Positions 42,968 to 51,346 of a stretch of 64,000 nucleotides of DNA are shown piece by piece. A program made the position numbers and the translations under genes. The DNA is taken from contig JADFDI010000003.1 in NCBI GenBank assembly GCA_018262985.1, positions 223,577 to 287,576 on the forward strand, written 5' to 3'. The DNA is from Spirochaetota bacterium (GTDB lineage: Bacteria > Spirochaetota > Spirochaetia > Treponematales > UBA12059). The stretch's first letter is position 1. Every line of letters begins with the position of its first letter. The notes under the pieces were generated by a model. The model made no database searches. It worked only from the letters and a program-made list of their open reading frames with translations, and had not been told where the DNA came from.

Positions 42968-44041
42968 ATGGCCAAGGTCAGCGTCGTCGGAGCGGGCGCC
43001 TGGGGCACCGCGATAGCCAAGGTGCTCGCGGAGAACGGCCACGACACCCGGGTCTGGTGCCTCGAGGCGGAGCTGAAGGCCTCCATCAACGAGCGTCACG
43101 TCAACGAGCTCTTCCTCCCCGGCGTCGAGCTGCCCGCCTCGCTCGCCGCCACCAACGACCTGATCGAGGCCGTCGAGGGCATGGACCTCGTCGTGCTCGC
43201 GGTGCCCTCGCTCTTCCTGCTCGGCGTCGCGCGGAAGATGCTCTCCGCGGCCTCCATCATGGAGGGACGCACCTTGATCGCGGTGGTCACCAAGGGCTTC
43301 ATCGAGACCGACAAGGGGCCGCGCCTCATCGTCGAGACGCTCGAGGACTACCTGCCGGGCTTCTACCGCGGCAACCTGGTCTACGTCTCGGGCCCGAGCC
43401 ACGCGGAGGAGGTCGCGCGCGGCCGCATCACGGGCCTTGCCGCGGCCAGCCAGAACGGCCGCAACGCCATCCGCGTGCGCGAGCTCCTGCAGAACCGCTA
43501 CCTGCTCGTGTTCCCGAGCCTCGACGTGACGGGCGTGCAGGTCGCGGGCGCGGTCAAGAACGTCATCGCCATCGCCTTCGGCATGCTCGACGCGCTCAAG
43601 GCCGACAGCCCCGACTTCGGCGACAACACCGAGAGCATGCTGCTCGCGGCCGGCCTCAACGAAATCATGGCGCTCGGCCGCGCCCTCGGCGCCACCCACC
43701 CCGAGACCTTCACGAGCATCGCGGGCGTCGGCGACCTCGACGTCACCTGCCGCTCGATCCACGGCCGCAACCGGCGCTTCGGGCGCGAGATCATCGAGAA
43801 GGACCTCCTCGCGCCGTTCTCCGGGCTCGACGACCTGATCGCGCGCATCAAGGAGATCGGCTACCTGCCCGAGGGCGCGGTGGCGGTCCGCCACGTCATG
43901 CGCCTGGCCGAGGAGCGCAAGGTGCCCATGCCCATCACCGCGGGCGTCCACCGCATCCTCGACCGCAAGGTGGCCCCGACGGACTTCATCAAGTCCTTCC
44001 TGCAGTCGATGAACGGCCGCCAGTCCGGCCTCGAGGACTGA
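42968..44041 (+). CDS. gpsA: Glycerol-3-phosphate dehydrogenase [NAD(P)+]
   Basis: 357 residues. I chose ATG 42968 (AAGGAGG seven bases upstream) over the TTG just before it. It reduces dihydroxyacetone phosphate to sn-glycerol-3-phosphate for phospholipids. Cofactor motif GAGAWGTAIA (9-18), catalytic Lys in VAGAVKNVIAIAFGM, GLNEIMALGRALGA, and GVGDLDVTCRS all match the family. Follows ndk on the same strand. Confidence 0.97.
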   Translation: MAKVSVVGAGAWGTAIAKVLAENGHDTRVWCLEAELKASINERHVNELFLPGVELPASLAATNDLIEAVEGMDLVVLAVPSLFLLGVARKMLSAASIMEGRTLIAVVTKGFIETDKGPRLIVETLEDYLPGFYRGNLVYVSGPSHAEEVARGRITGLAAASQNGRNAIRVRELLQNRYLLVFPSLDVTGVQVAGAVKNVIAIAFGMLDALKADSPDFGDNTESMLLAAGLNEIMALGRALGATHPETFTSIAGVGDLDVTCRSIHGRNRRFGREIIEKDLLAPFSGLDDLIARIKEIGYLPEGAVAVRHVMRLAEERKVPMPITAGVHRILDRKVAPTDFIKSFLQSMNGRQSGLED

Positions 44042-44056
44042 CGCTCCGGCTGGAAT

Positions 44057-44158
44057 CCACGCCGAGGCGCCGAGGGAATCGGGGAGGGGGGCGAGGGTCC
44101 GATCCTCTGCCCCGTCCCGTCCTCTTTTCCCTCGGCGGGCTCGGCGCCTCGGCGTTTC
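44057..44158. repeat. Inverted-repeat element, copy 1 (GCCGAGGCGCCGAGG)
   Basis: A left arm CACGCCGAGGCGCCGAGGGA and an inverted right arm ending CTCGGCGCCTCGGCGTT enclose ~60 G/C-rich bases. It lies between convergent gpsA and rsgA and may act as a transcription end. A related element occurs at 45798-45907. Confidence 0.6.
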
Positions 44159-44191
44159 CTCCTCCGGGGGCCTCGCGGCTCCCCGCGTTCC

Positions 44192-45394
44192 TTACCGGAG
44201 GCCTTTCGTGGCCTTGTTGAAATTGCGCATGGACTTGTTGATGGCTTTCCAGCGGTCGCGCTCGGCGCGCGCCATCTCCGGATCCTCGCGGCGCGCCAGG
44301 TGCGCCAGCTCGCGCTTGAGCTTGCGCCACGAGGCGTAGCGCCCCGCGTCGAGGGTTCCTGAATCGAGGGCTTCGCGCACGGCGCAGCCGGGCTCGCTCC
44401 CGTGGGAGCAGTCCCGGAATTTGCACGAGCGCGCCAGGCCCTCGATGTCGCCGAAGGCGGTCTCGAGGGCTTCGTCGTCGGCCCAGAGCTGCAGCTCGCG
44501 CATGCCGGGCGTATCGACCAGGAGCAGCCCCGAGTCGAGCCTGACCAGGGTGCGCGCCGTCGTGGTGTGCCGCCCCTTGTGGTCGTCCTGCCTCACGTCC
44601 TGCACCTTCCGCAGGGCCTTTCCCGCCAGCGCGTTGATTATGGTGCTCTTGCCCGCGCCCGAGGACCCGAGCAGGACGGCGGTGGAGCCCGCTTCGACGA
44701 ATTCCTCGAAGCGTTCGACGCCGTAGCCCTCCGGGGCGCAGACGCCGAACACGGGCGCGCCGACGGCGACCGACTCGGCCTCCGCCAGCAGGGCGTCGGG
44801 ATTCTCCGAGAGGTCGAGCTTCGACACGACCACGACGGGCCGCGCGCCGGATTCCCAGACCAGGGTCAGGTAGCGCTCGACGCGGCGGAGCTTCCAGTCG
44901 TGGCCGGCGGCGCAGACGATGAAGGCCGTGTCCACGTTGGCCGCGAGCACCTGTTCGACGATGCGGTCGTAGTCGGTGTCGCCCGCCGCCTTGCGCGAGA
45001 ACGCGCTCGAGCGCGGCAGGAGCGCGCGGAGCACCGCGGGACCGTCGCCCTCGGGAGGCGCCGCGACGACCCAGTCGCCGGTCGCGGGCAGGTCGGGCGT
45101 GTCGCCGGCCTCGTTGGCGCCGTCGCGCAGGAAGCGCCCGGCCAGTACGGCTTCGCGTTCGAGGGCGTCGCCTTCCCCGTCCTCCATGACGACGAGGTAG
45201 GAGCCGCGCCGCACCTCGAGGACGCGCGCCGGCTCGAGGCGGATCCCGCGGTCCGGAAAGCCCGCCAGCCGCGAGACGAGGGCGGCTTCGAGCCTGTCGT
45301 TCCAGCCCCAGCGTTCCAGCGCGCGGCGCCGCGGGGCCAGGGTGCCGGCCTCCGTGCCGGCGCCGCCGATCGTTTCGATGTCGATAGGATGCAA
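44192..45394 (-). CDS. rsgA: Ribosome small subunit-dependent GTPase A
   Basis: 400 residues from a TTG at 45394 (GGGAA six bases upstream; other starts are possible). Late 30S assembly GTPase with an OB-fold N-terminus (residues ~55-125) and a circularly permuted G domain. G4 SKLD (191-194) comes before G1 GSSGAGKST (243-251), then G3 DTPG (294-297). The zinc knuckle Cys324, Cys329, His331 and Cys337 follows. About 45 extra N-terminal residues precede the OB domain. Preceded by a 220-base leader that includes a possible 17-residue peptide gene. Confidence 0.94.
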   Translation of the reverse strand: MHPIDIETIGGAGTEAGTLAPRRRALERWGWNDRLEAALVSRLAGFPDRGIRLEPARVLEVRRGSYLVVMEDGEGDALEREAVLAGRFLRDGANEAGDTPDLPATGDWVVAAPPEGDGPAVLRALLPRSSAFSRKAAGDTDYDRIVEQVLAANVDTAFIVCAAGHDWKLRRVERYLTLVWESGARPVVVVSKLDLSENPDALLAEAESVAVGAPVFGVCAPEGYGVERFEEFVEAGSTAVLLGSSGAGKSTIINALAGKALRKVQDVRQDDHKGRHTTTARTLVRLDSGLLLVDTPGMRELQLWADDEALETAFGDIEGLARSCKFRDCSHGSEPGCAVREALDSGTLDAGRYASWRKLKRELAHLARREDPEMARAERDRWKAINKSMRNFNKATKGLR

Positions 45395-45615
45395 GGTGTA
45401 TTCCCGTTGTTCCGTGCCGTCGCGGACGGATGCCCGTCCGCGCGATGGTTCGGCGCGCCCCGCGCGAAGGCGGACACGCGACGAAACGCCGATACGCTTC
45501 CTTACGAGGGACGCGTTCGTATCGCCGCCGGTATCGGATGGGGAAGGGGACTGTCGCGGGAAGCGGGCCTCTTCGGCCCTTGAGCGCGGCCGCCCGGAAA
45601 GGGCGGCGTCGCTGC

Positions 45616-45669
45616 CTAGACGGTCTCCCTCCGGAGCGGCGCGACGAACGAGTTCACAAGGGCTGCCAT
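45616..45669 (-). CDS. Candidate 17-residue leader peptide
   Basis: ATG 45669 follows a strong GGAGGT site seven bases upstream and encodes a 17-residue peptide beginning MAALVNSFVAPLRR, ending in TAG. A 7-bp GC hairpin lies directly after the stop codon and rsgA begins 220 bases downstream on the same strand. It may be a regulatory leader or a stand-alone microprotein. Too short for codon-usage support. Confidence 0.4.
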   Translation of the reverse strand: MAALVNSFVAPLRRETV

Positions 45670-45797
45670 TTCGCTACCTCCGTAGGGAGAGTCTTCGAGG
45701 CGCCGTCCGCGGAGGACGGCAGCGGGGCGACGCCCCGCGTGAGGTTCGAACATATACCCGATTCGCCCCCGCGTCCAGTCCCCGGAGGTGAAAACGA

Positions 45798-45907
45798 AAC
45801 GCCGAGGCACCGAGGAGGATCGGAGACGCGGGACAGGGCCGGAGGGTCGCCACGATGCCCCGGCCCGATGCGTCCCGTCTCGAGAAGCCCCTCGGCGCCT
45901 CGGCGTT
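45798..45907. repeat. Inverted-repeat element, copy 2
   Basis: Left arm AACGCCGAGGCACCGAGGAG and inverted right arm CTCGGCGCCTCGGCGTT, with an imperfectly self-complementary interior (GGAGACGCGGGAC ... GTCCCGTCTC). It follows the lysS stop codon closely. Confidence 0.6.
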
Positions 45908-45915
45908 GTATCCTT

Positions 45916-47490
45916 CTAGTAGACCGAGAGGATCTTCGCGATGCGGTCGGCGCCGACTTCGAGGATGAACCCGGCCAGGCGCGGGCCGCGGTCGCGGTCG
46001 ATGAGGGCGCGGTAGGTCACCTTGAAGAAGTCCTTGGGCTCGAGCCCGTGGGCCTTGGCGATGTCGAAGATGCGGGTGCCGAGGGCCTGTTCGTCAAGGT
46101 CGCCCGCGCGCACCGCCTCGCGGAGCTCGACCAGGGCCGCGCGCTCCTCCTCCGTCGTCTCGATCGACGACCCGTCCTCGCGCAGGGCCCAGCGGAATTC
46201 GTCGGGCGCGCTCTCGGTGATCCAGGTCCAGGCGCACTTCGCGCGGACCCTGAGCCGCTCGAGCTGGTGCTCCTCGACGCCCGGCAGTTGCGCGAGCGTC
46301 TTCTCCACGTCGCCGAGGTTGATCTGGAGCAGGCTGCAGAGGTGGCGGAAGGCGACCTGGTAGGGCATCTTCGCGGGCACTTCGTCCACCTGCGAAAGCT
46401 CGTAGATGCGGCGCTCGCGCGCCCGCGTCTCCTCGTCCTTCGCGCTCTCGGTCCCCCAGTAGATGCGCTCGGTGCGGTCGTAGTCCTCGTAGATCTTGAT
46501 GACGTCGAGGTCGAAGCTGATGGTGAACTCGGTGTTCGGCCGCGTGCCCGCGAAAAGGTAGCGGGCCAGCTCCGGCGTATAGACGCGGAGGAGGTCGTAG
46601 AGGTCCACCACCTTGCCCTTCGACGAGCTCATCTTGCCGGGCGTGCCCTTGATGCCGATGAAGTCGTAGCGGAAGGTGGTCGGGGGCTTGCGGCCGTAGA
46701 CTTCCTCGACCACGTGCTTTGAGGTGTCGAAGCTGCCGCCCTGGCTGTGGTGGTCCTTGCCGGCGGGCTCGAAGTCGACGCCTTCGTAGGCCCAGCGCAT
46801 CGGCCAGTCGACGCGCCACGAGAGCTTCACGCCCTTCGCCTTCCTGAGGTCCACGGTCTCGCGGTGGCCGCACTCGCACGAGTACGACACGCCCCATTCG
46901 CCGTCCCAACCCTCGATCTCCGTGGTGTCGCGGTCGCACGCGTCGCAGAAGACCGAGATCGGCCAGTACTCGCCCTGGATCTTGTGGTCCTCGTCGCGGT
47001 ACTTGTCGAGGATGCCTTTGAGGACCTCGCGCTTCTCGAGGGCCCTGCGCATGCCCTCGGCGTAGGTCGACGCGCGGTAACGCTCGGCCTGGTAGAGGAA
47101 TTCGGGCTTGATGCCGACCGCGGGCAGGATGCTTTCGACGTCCACCTCGTGGTGGCGGGCGTAGCTCGAGTCGCGGCCGAAGGTGTCGGGCACCATGGTG
47201 ATCGGCATGCGGAGGTGCTTCGCGAGCGTTTCCTGGTCCGGCATGTTCACCGGAACCTTGCGGAACACGTCGTAGTCGTCCCACGAGTAGATGAAGCGGA
47301 CCTTCTTGCCGAGCGCGCGCAGGGCGCGGACCACGAGGTCGACGGAGATGATCTCGCGGAAGTTCCCGATGTGGACGGTGCCCGAGGGTGTGATGCCCGA
47401 GGCGCAGGTGTACTGCTCCTTGTCCCCGTGCTCCTTGATGATCTTGAGGGCGGTCTGGTCCGCCCAGTGTACGGCGTCGCGGCTTTCCAT
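45916..47490 (-). CDS. lysK: Class I lysyl-tRNA synthetase
   Basis: 524 residues. Charges tRNA-Lys but belongs to the Rossmann-fold class I type found in archaea, spirochaetes and some alphaproteobacteria, not the common class II LysS. Class I motifs: HIGN (40-43, in PSGTVHIGNF) and KMSSSKG (286-292). A CDAC / CECGH cysteine set (182, 185, 205, 207) resembles a metal site. The start ATG has no ribosome site; a TATACT box ends 7 bases upstream. This gene is one of the better taxonomic hints for a spirochaete. Confidence 0.96.
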   Translation of the reverse strand: MESRDAVHWADQTALKIIKEHGDKEQYTCASGITPSGTVHIGNFREIISVDLVVRALRALGKKVRFIYSWDDYDVFRKVPVNMPDQETLAKHLRMPITMVPDTFGRDSSYARHHEVDVESILPAVGIKPEFLYQAERYRASTYAEGMRRALEKREVLKGILDKYRDEDHKIQGEYWPISVFCDACDRDTTEIEGWDGEWGVSYSCECGHRETVDLRKAKGVKLSWRVDWPMRWAYEGVDFEPAGKDHHSQGGSFDTSKHVVEEVYGRKPPTTFRYDFIGIKGTPGKMSSSKGKVVDLYDLLRVYTPELARYLFAGTRPNTEFTISFDLDVIKIYEDYDRTERIYWGTESAKDEETRARERRIYELSQVDEVPAKMPYQVAFRHLCSLLQINLGDVEKTLAQLPGVEEHQLERLRVRAKCAWTWITESAPDEFRWALREDGSSIETTEEERAALVELREAVRAGDLDEQALGTRIFDIAKAHGLEPKDFFKVTYRALIDRDRGPRLAGFILEVGADRIAKILSVY

Positions 47491-47497
47491 GCGCGCG

Positions 47498-47527
47498 AGT
47501 ATACCGGAAAGCCGATCCGCCCCGCAA
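47498..47527 (-). promoter_or_regulatory. lysK promoter, leaderless arrangement
   Basis: TTGCGG (47527-47522), 18-base spacer, TATACT (47503-47498), then 7 bases to the ATG. Confidence 0.7.
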
Positions 47528-47660
47528 CGGCAGGACGCCGGGCCGCGTCCGCGCCGCCCGGCCTTGACCGCGTTCCCGGGCCGGGCTAGATTCGACGGAG
47601 GCGGGCGCCACGCGGACCCGTCATCATCGCGGCGCCCGGAAGGGTCTCGCGGAGGTTCCG

Positions 47661-48074
47661 TTGGACAAGAAGCTGAGAAACGTCGCCCTGGGCGTCGGCG
47701 GGCTCGCCGTCGCGGTGGCGGCCATCATCGCGGGGGTCGCGCTCTGGTCGCGCGAGCCGGTGGCCAGGTCCAGCCTGCTCGCCGAGTACCTGGACGCTCG
47801 CGCCGAGGGCGATTCGGCCGGCGCCGCGGGCCTGGTCACCGATGACTTCGTGGACGAGCTCGGCGCCCTGATCCTCGAGCCGGACTCGTACCGCGCCTGG
47901 TCGTTCTCCGGTTCCTCGGAGGACGAGTCGCTGCCCGTCCGCTTCGTCGTGGCCGCGAGCGACCGCGCCGACGCCCAGGCGGTGCTCGTGGACGCCTGGT
48001 TCAGGCGCTCCGGCCTGCAACTCAAGCTTTCCGCGCTCCGCAAGGTTGCGGACGGCGAGCCGATAACCCGGTAG
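47661..48074 (+). CDS. Small membrane-anchored protein of unknown function
   Basis: 137 residues from a TTG at 47661 with GGAGG five bases upstream. Short basic N-terminus (MDKKLRN) and one transmembrane helix (residues ~8-29), then a ~105-residue extracytoplasmic domain with alternating strands and helices (LLAEYLDARAEGDSAGAAGLV, DDFVDELGALILE, VRFVVAASDRADAQAVLVDAWF). The layout resembles NTF2-like or DUF4878 lumazine-type domains but I cannot assign it. It is convergent with tsaD. Confidence 0.7.
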   Translation: MDKKLRNVALGVGGLAVAVAAIIAGVALWSREPVARSSLLAEYLDARAEGDSAGAAGLVTDDFVDELGALILEPDSYRAWSFSGSSEDESLPVRFVVAASDRADAQAVLVDAWFRRSGLQLKLSALRKVADGEPITR

Positions 48075-48076
48075 CC

Positions 48077-48107
48077 GCCCGCCCGCCGGCCGAGGCCTCG
48101 GCCCGCG
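48077..48107. terminator. GC-rich hairpin between convergent genes
   Basis: GCCCGC-C-GGCCGAGG mirrored by CCTCGGCC-C-GCGGGC lies between the small membrane protein gene and tsaD. No T-run, so termination is only possible. Confidence 0.35.
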
Positions 48108-48130
48108 GGCGTCGGACCCGCGGTCCGTCC

Positions 48131-49150
48131 CTATCTGCCGCCCTTGCCGCGGCGGTAGATGGGCACGCGCGGCGAGGCGTTCAGCGAGAGGTCGGAGCGG
48201 TCGCCGCGAGCCAGCATCATGTAGCCCAGCCCCGCCACCATGGCGCCGTTGTCGCCGCAGTACGAGAGCGGCGGGAAGCGCGCGTCGATCTCCGGGTGCG
48301 AGGCCAGCACCGAGCGCAGGTAGGAGTTGGCGGCCACGCCCCCTCCCGCCACCACGCGCCTGATGCCCGTGTCCTCCACCGCCTTCAGAAGCCGGTCCAG
48401 CAGCAGGTCGATGGCCGCCTTCTCGAAGGCGGCCGCCAGGTTCTCGTCCGTGCGCGGATATTCCGGGTTCCAGAAGAGCTCGAGCTGCCGGATGGCGGCC
48501 GTCTTGAGGCCCGAGTACGAGACGTCGTAGCGGTGTTCGCCCTTGTCCAGCTTCGGGAAGGGAAAGCGCGCCGCGCGCGGGTCGCCCTTCCGCGCCAGAG
48601 CGTCCATGACGAGGCCGCCCGGGTAGCCGAGCCCGTAATGCTTGGCGACCTTGTCGAAGGCCTCGCCGACCGCGTCGTCGATGGTGGTGCCCAGCACCTC
48701 GACCGCGTCGAAGCCCTCGACCCGCACGATCAGCGTGTGCCCGCCTGAGACGAGGAGGCCGAGGAAGGGGTAGGGCGTGTCGGCCTCGAGCTGGGGCGCC
48801 CAGAGGTGGGCCAGCATGTGGTTCACCCCGACGAAGGGCTTGCGGAGGCTCCAGGCGAAGGCCTTGGCGAACTGCACGCCCACGAGCAGGGCGCCCGCGA
48901 GGCCGGGGGTCGAGGTGACGGCCACGCCGTCGAGCTCGTCCGCCTTCATGCCCGCCTCGGCGAGCGCGCGCGCGACCACCCCGTCGATCCACTCGACGTG
49001 CTTGCGGCTGGCTATCTCGGGGACCACCCCGTCGTACCTGGCGTGGAAGGGTATCTGCGTGGCGACGACGCTGGAGACGACGCGCCGGCCGTCCTCGACC
49101 ACCGCGGCCGCGCACTCGTCGCAGCTGGACTCAATCCCCAGTATCCGCAT
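48131..49150 (-). CDS. tsaD: tRNA N6-threonylcarbamoyladenosine transferase
   Basis: 339 residues. Transfers the threonylcarbamoyl group to A37 of ANN-decoding tRNAs in the universal t6A pathway. N-terminal ILGIESSCDE, metal histidines His111 and His115 in VNHMLAHLWAP, LVSGGHTLI and the C-terminal VAGGGVAANSYLR all fit. The ATG lies inside the end of the upstream deacetylase gene (20-base overlap), so the two are co-translated. Confidence 0.97.
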   Translation of the reverse strand: MRILGIESSCDECAAAVVEDGRRVVSSVVATQIPFHARYDGVVPEIASRKHVEWIDGVVARALAEAGMKADELDGVAVTSTPGLAGALLVGVQFAKAFAWSLRKPFVGVNHMLAHLWAPQLEADTPYPFLGLLVSGGHTLIVRVEGFDAVEVLGTTIDDAVGEAFDKVAKHYGLGYPGGLVMDALARKGDPRAARFPFPKLDKGEHRYDVSYSGLKTAAIRQLELFWNPEYPRTDENLAAAFEKAAIDLLLDRLLKAVEDTGIRRVVAGGGVAANSYLRSVLASHPEIDARFPPLSYCGDNGAMVAGLGYMMLARGDRSDLSLNASPRVPIYRRGKGGR

Positions 49151-50168
49151 CGAGTTCGTCCATCATGATGCGCGAAATGGTGGAGAGCGAGAAGCCGCGC
49201 TCCACGAGCTCCGGGTAGAGTTGCATGAGGGTGTCCGCCAGCTCGGCCGACCATACGTGGCCTATCATCACGGCGCGGCCGTCGCGGGCCGCGCGTCGCG
49301 CGCCGTCTTCGACGGCTTCAACCATGGATGCCCTGTCGGGCTTGTTGTCGAGAAACACGTCGCGCTCCAGGTGGGGGATGCCGAGTTCGAGGGAGACGGA
49401 CTGTACCACGGAATCGCCGTTTGTCAAAGAGTCCAGGAACCAGACTCCCGCGCCGCTGGCGGTCTCGGCCACGGCCCGCATCAGCTCGCCGTCGCCCGTG
49501 GCGGCCGAGCCCATGTGGTTGTTGATGGCCACCGCGCCGGGCACCTGGGCCAGGTTGGCGAGCACGGTCGCGGCCACCTCGGGGCCTTCCATGTAGCGGT
49601 AGACCGCCCCGGGACCCTCGTCCAGGTCACCGAGCGCCTCCATGGGCTGGTGCAGCATCAGTTCCTTGCCGGCGGCCCTGATCAGCCTCGCCGCCTCGGC
49701 GGTGTACGGCAGGTTCGGCAGCACCGAGAAGGTGACGGGAAAGGGCAGGCGGAGGAAGGGCTCGAGCTGGTGGAGGTTATGTCCCACGTCGTCGATGACG
49801 ATGACGAGCTTCGCGCCGCCCTTCGGCGGCTTCGCCGGCTCGGCGGGGCGGACCGCGCGCGCGGGCAAGCGCTCGGCGACGGCGCCCGAGGCGCCTTCGG
49901 CCGCGGGGTAGGGGCCCGGCTCGTGGCCGCCGGGCGCGGCGGGGAGCGGCGCGATCGGCGCGATCGGCGCGGCGAGCTCGCGCGGCGGCGCCGCTGGGAA
50001 TGCTGTCGGGGGCAGGGCGGGGCCTGAGTCCGAGCTCGTGGCGGAGCCGGTTTCGGGCCTCGTCAGGGCCAGGGCGAGGGCGAACGCGGCCATGACGAGC
50101 GTCCCGCTCGACGCGGCGAACGCCGTCGCCCTTCCCGCCGCGCTCGCGCGCTTCCGTTTCCGAGCCAT
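49131..50168 (-). CDS. Divergent polysaccharide deacetylase (YibQ/DUF610 family)
   Basis: 345 residues. Arg/Lys-rich start, one transmembrane or signal helix (~15-40), a Pro/Ala-rich linker to ~110, then the deacetylase-like barrel. Motifs are KLVIVIDDVGHNLHQLEPFL, VTFSVLPNLPYT, ELMLHQPMEA (His), NNHMGSAATGD and MIGHVWS. This is a NodB-like fold without proven activity, thought to act on envelope glycans. Start ATG 50168 is 9 bases after a TAGAAT box without a ribosome site. Overlaps tsaD. Confidence 0.9.
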   Translation of the reverse strand: MARKRKRASAAGRATAFAASSGTLVMAAFALALALTRPETGSATSSDSGPALPPTAFPAAPPRELAAPIAPIAPLPAAPGGHEPGPYPAAEGASGAVAERLPARAVRPAEPAKPPKGGAKLVIVIDDVGHNLHQLEPFLRLPFPVTFSVLPNLPYTAEAARLIRAAGKELMLHQPMEALGDLDEGPGAVYRYMEGPEVAATVLANLAQVPGAVAINNHMGSAATGDGELMRAVAETASGAGVWFLDSLTNGDSVVQSVSLELGIPHLERDVFLDNKPDRASMVEAVEDGARRAARDGRAVMIGHVWSAELADTLMQLYPELVERGFSLSTISRIMMDELDADTGD

Positions 50169-50177
50169 GATGGCTCG

Positions 50178-50206
50178 ATTCTACCGGCGGTCCCGGTTCG
50201 GGTACA
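50178..50206 (-). promoter_or_regulatory. Candidate yibQ-tsaD promoter
   Basis: TGTACC (50206-50201), 17-base spacer, TAGAAT (50183-50178), nine bases before the ATG. Confidence 0.42.
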
Positions 50207-50249
50207 GGGGGGCGGCTCCGGGAATGCGCGAATATCGGTTCGTTTTGGC

Positions 50250-50277
50250 TTGCGTAGTCGGCCAAAGGTGGTATGTT
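50250..50277 (+). promoter_or_regulatory. Promoter of the epimerase gene
   Basis: TTGCGT (50250-50255), 16-base spacer, TATGTT (50272-50277). The transcription start falls at the edge of the palindrome described next. Confidence 0.55.
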
Positions 50278-50282
50278 GGTAG

Positions 50283-50300
50283 TGAATGAATGTTCGTTCA
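50283..50300. promoter_or_regulatory. TetR-type operator
   Basis: TGAATGAATGTTCGTTCA is a near-perfect inverted repeat (8-bp arms, one mismatch, 2-base centre) of the TGAAC/TGAAT type bound by many TetR repressors. It sits just after the presumed start of transcription. Confidence 0.68.
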
Positions 50301-50320
50301 TAGAACTCGGAGGAAGGACC

Positions 50321-51346
50321 ATGGGTAGCGTATTGGTGACCGGAGCCTTCGGCAACGTGGGACGTTCGACCCTCGCCGCGCTCGCGAGGCGGGGCGTGGG
50401 CGCGGTGGCTTTCGAATTCCCGTCGAAGGCCAACCTGAGGACGGCGCGGCGGGACTTCCCGGGCCTGCCCGTCGCGTGGGGGGACGTCCGCGACCCCGCG
50501 GCCCTCGGGCGCGGCATCGAGGCGTGCCCGGGCGGCCTGGACGCGCTGATCCACCTCGCCGCCGTGATCCCGCCCGCCGCGGACCGGAACCCGGCCTTCG
50601 CGGAGTCGGTCAACGTCGGCGGGACGGCCGCCGTGCTCGAGGCGCTGGCCGCCCGCGCGCCCCGGGCGCGGCTGGTCTACACCTCGTCGATAGCCACCTA
50701 CGGCGACCGGCTGGCCGACTGGTTGGTGCGCCCGGGCGATCCTCAGCGGCCGCAGGACGACGACCCCTACGCCGTGCAGAAAACGGCCGCGGAGGCGCTG
50801 GTGCGGGGCTCGGCCCTCGAATGGGTGGTCTGCCGCCTTTCCTACGTGGTCTGGCGGCGGAAGACCGCCATGGATCCGCTCATGTTCCGCATGCCGCTCG
50901 GCACGCGCGTCGAGGTCGTGCACACCGAGGATTGCGGCGAAGCGCTCGCGGAGGCCTGCTTCGCGCCGGACGCCGCGCGCCGCGTCTTCGACATAGCCGG
51001 CGGGGAATCGTGCAGGACCTTCTACGGCGACTACCTCGACCGCATGCTCGCCATCTTCGGCCTCGGAGGCCGGCGCTTCCTGCCCGAGCGGGCATTCGCG
51101 CGCAAGGGCTACCACTGCGCCTGGGTGGATACGTCGGAGAGCCAGAGGGTGCTGCGCTTCCAGAGGCGCTCGCTCGAGGACTACTACGCCGAGGTGCGCG
51201 AGGAGGCGAAAGGCCTGCGCTTCTGGGCCGCCCTGGCCCGCCCCTTGGTCCGCGCCGCCATCAAGGCGCGCAGCCCCTTCCTGGCGGCCGCGAAGCTCGC
51301 CGACCGCGCGCTCCGGGGCAAGGGCGCGACGGTCGGCGCTTACTGA
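50321..51346 (+). CDS. NAD-dependent epimerase/dehydratase family protein
   Basis: 341 residues from ATG 50321, with GGAGGAAGG upstream; a TTG further up would include the operator and is rejected. Extended SDR: NAD motif TGAFGNVGR (7-15), HLAAVIPPA near 78, and VYTSSIATYGD with YAVQKTAAE (the YxxxK pair). The C-terminal third has hydrophobic helical character (ARPLVRAAIKARSPFL). Substrate unknown, perhaps a nucleotide sugar or steroid-like lipid. It abuts the convergent TetR gene, the probable repressor. Confidence 0.88.
   Translation: MGSVLVTGAFGNVGRSTLAALARRGVGAVAFEFPSKANLRTARRDFPGLPVAWGDVRDPAALGRGIEACPGGLDALIHLAAVIPPAADRNPAFAESVNVGGTAAVLEALAARAPRARLVYTSSIATYGDRLADWLVRPGDPQRPQDDDPYAVQKTAAEALVRGSALEWVVCRLSYVVWRRKTAMDPLMFRMPLGTRVEVVHTEDCGEALAEACFAPDAARRVFDIAGGESCRTFYGDYLDRMLAIFGLGGRRFLPERAFARKGYHCAWVDTSESQRVLRFQRRSLEDYYAEVREEAKGLRFWAALARPLVRAAIKARSPFLAAAKLADRALRGKGATVGAY

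Larger units (their letters stand above)
45395..45915. other. 521-base region upstream of rsgA
   Basis: Holds a 17-residue candidate ORF (45616-45669), a GCCGCCC/GGGCGGC hairpin just after it, a possible TATATG -10 (around 45755-45760, minus strand) and the second GCCGAGG inverted-repeat element at 45798-45907. No larger gene is convincing. Confidence 0.5.

Noticed and set aside
45740-45765. A tRNA-like GGTTCGAAC segment
   Set aside because: No cloverleaf arms or acceptor stem surround it; it looks like part of a promoter region.
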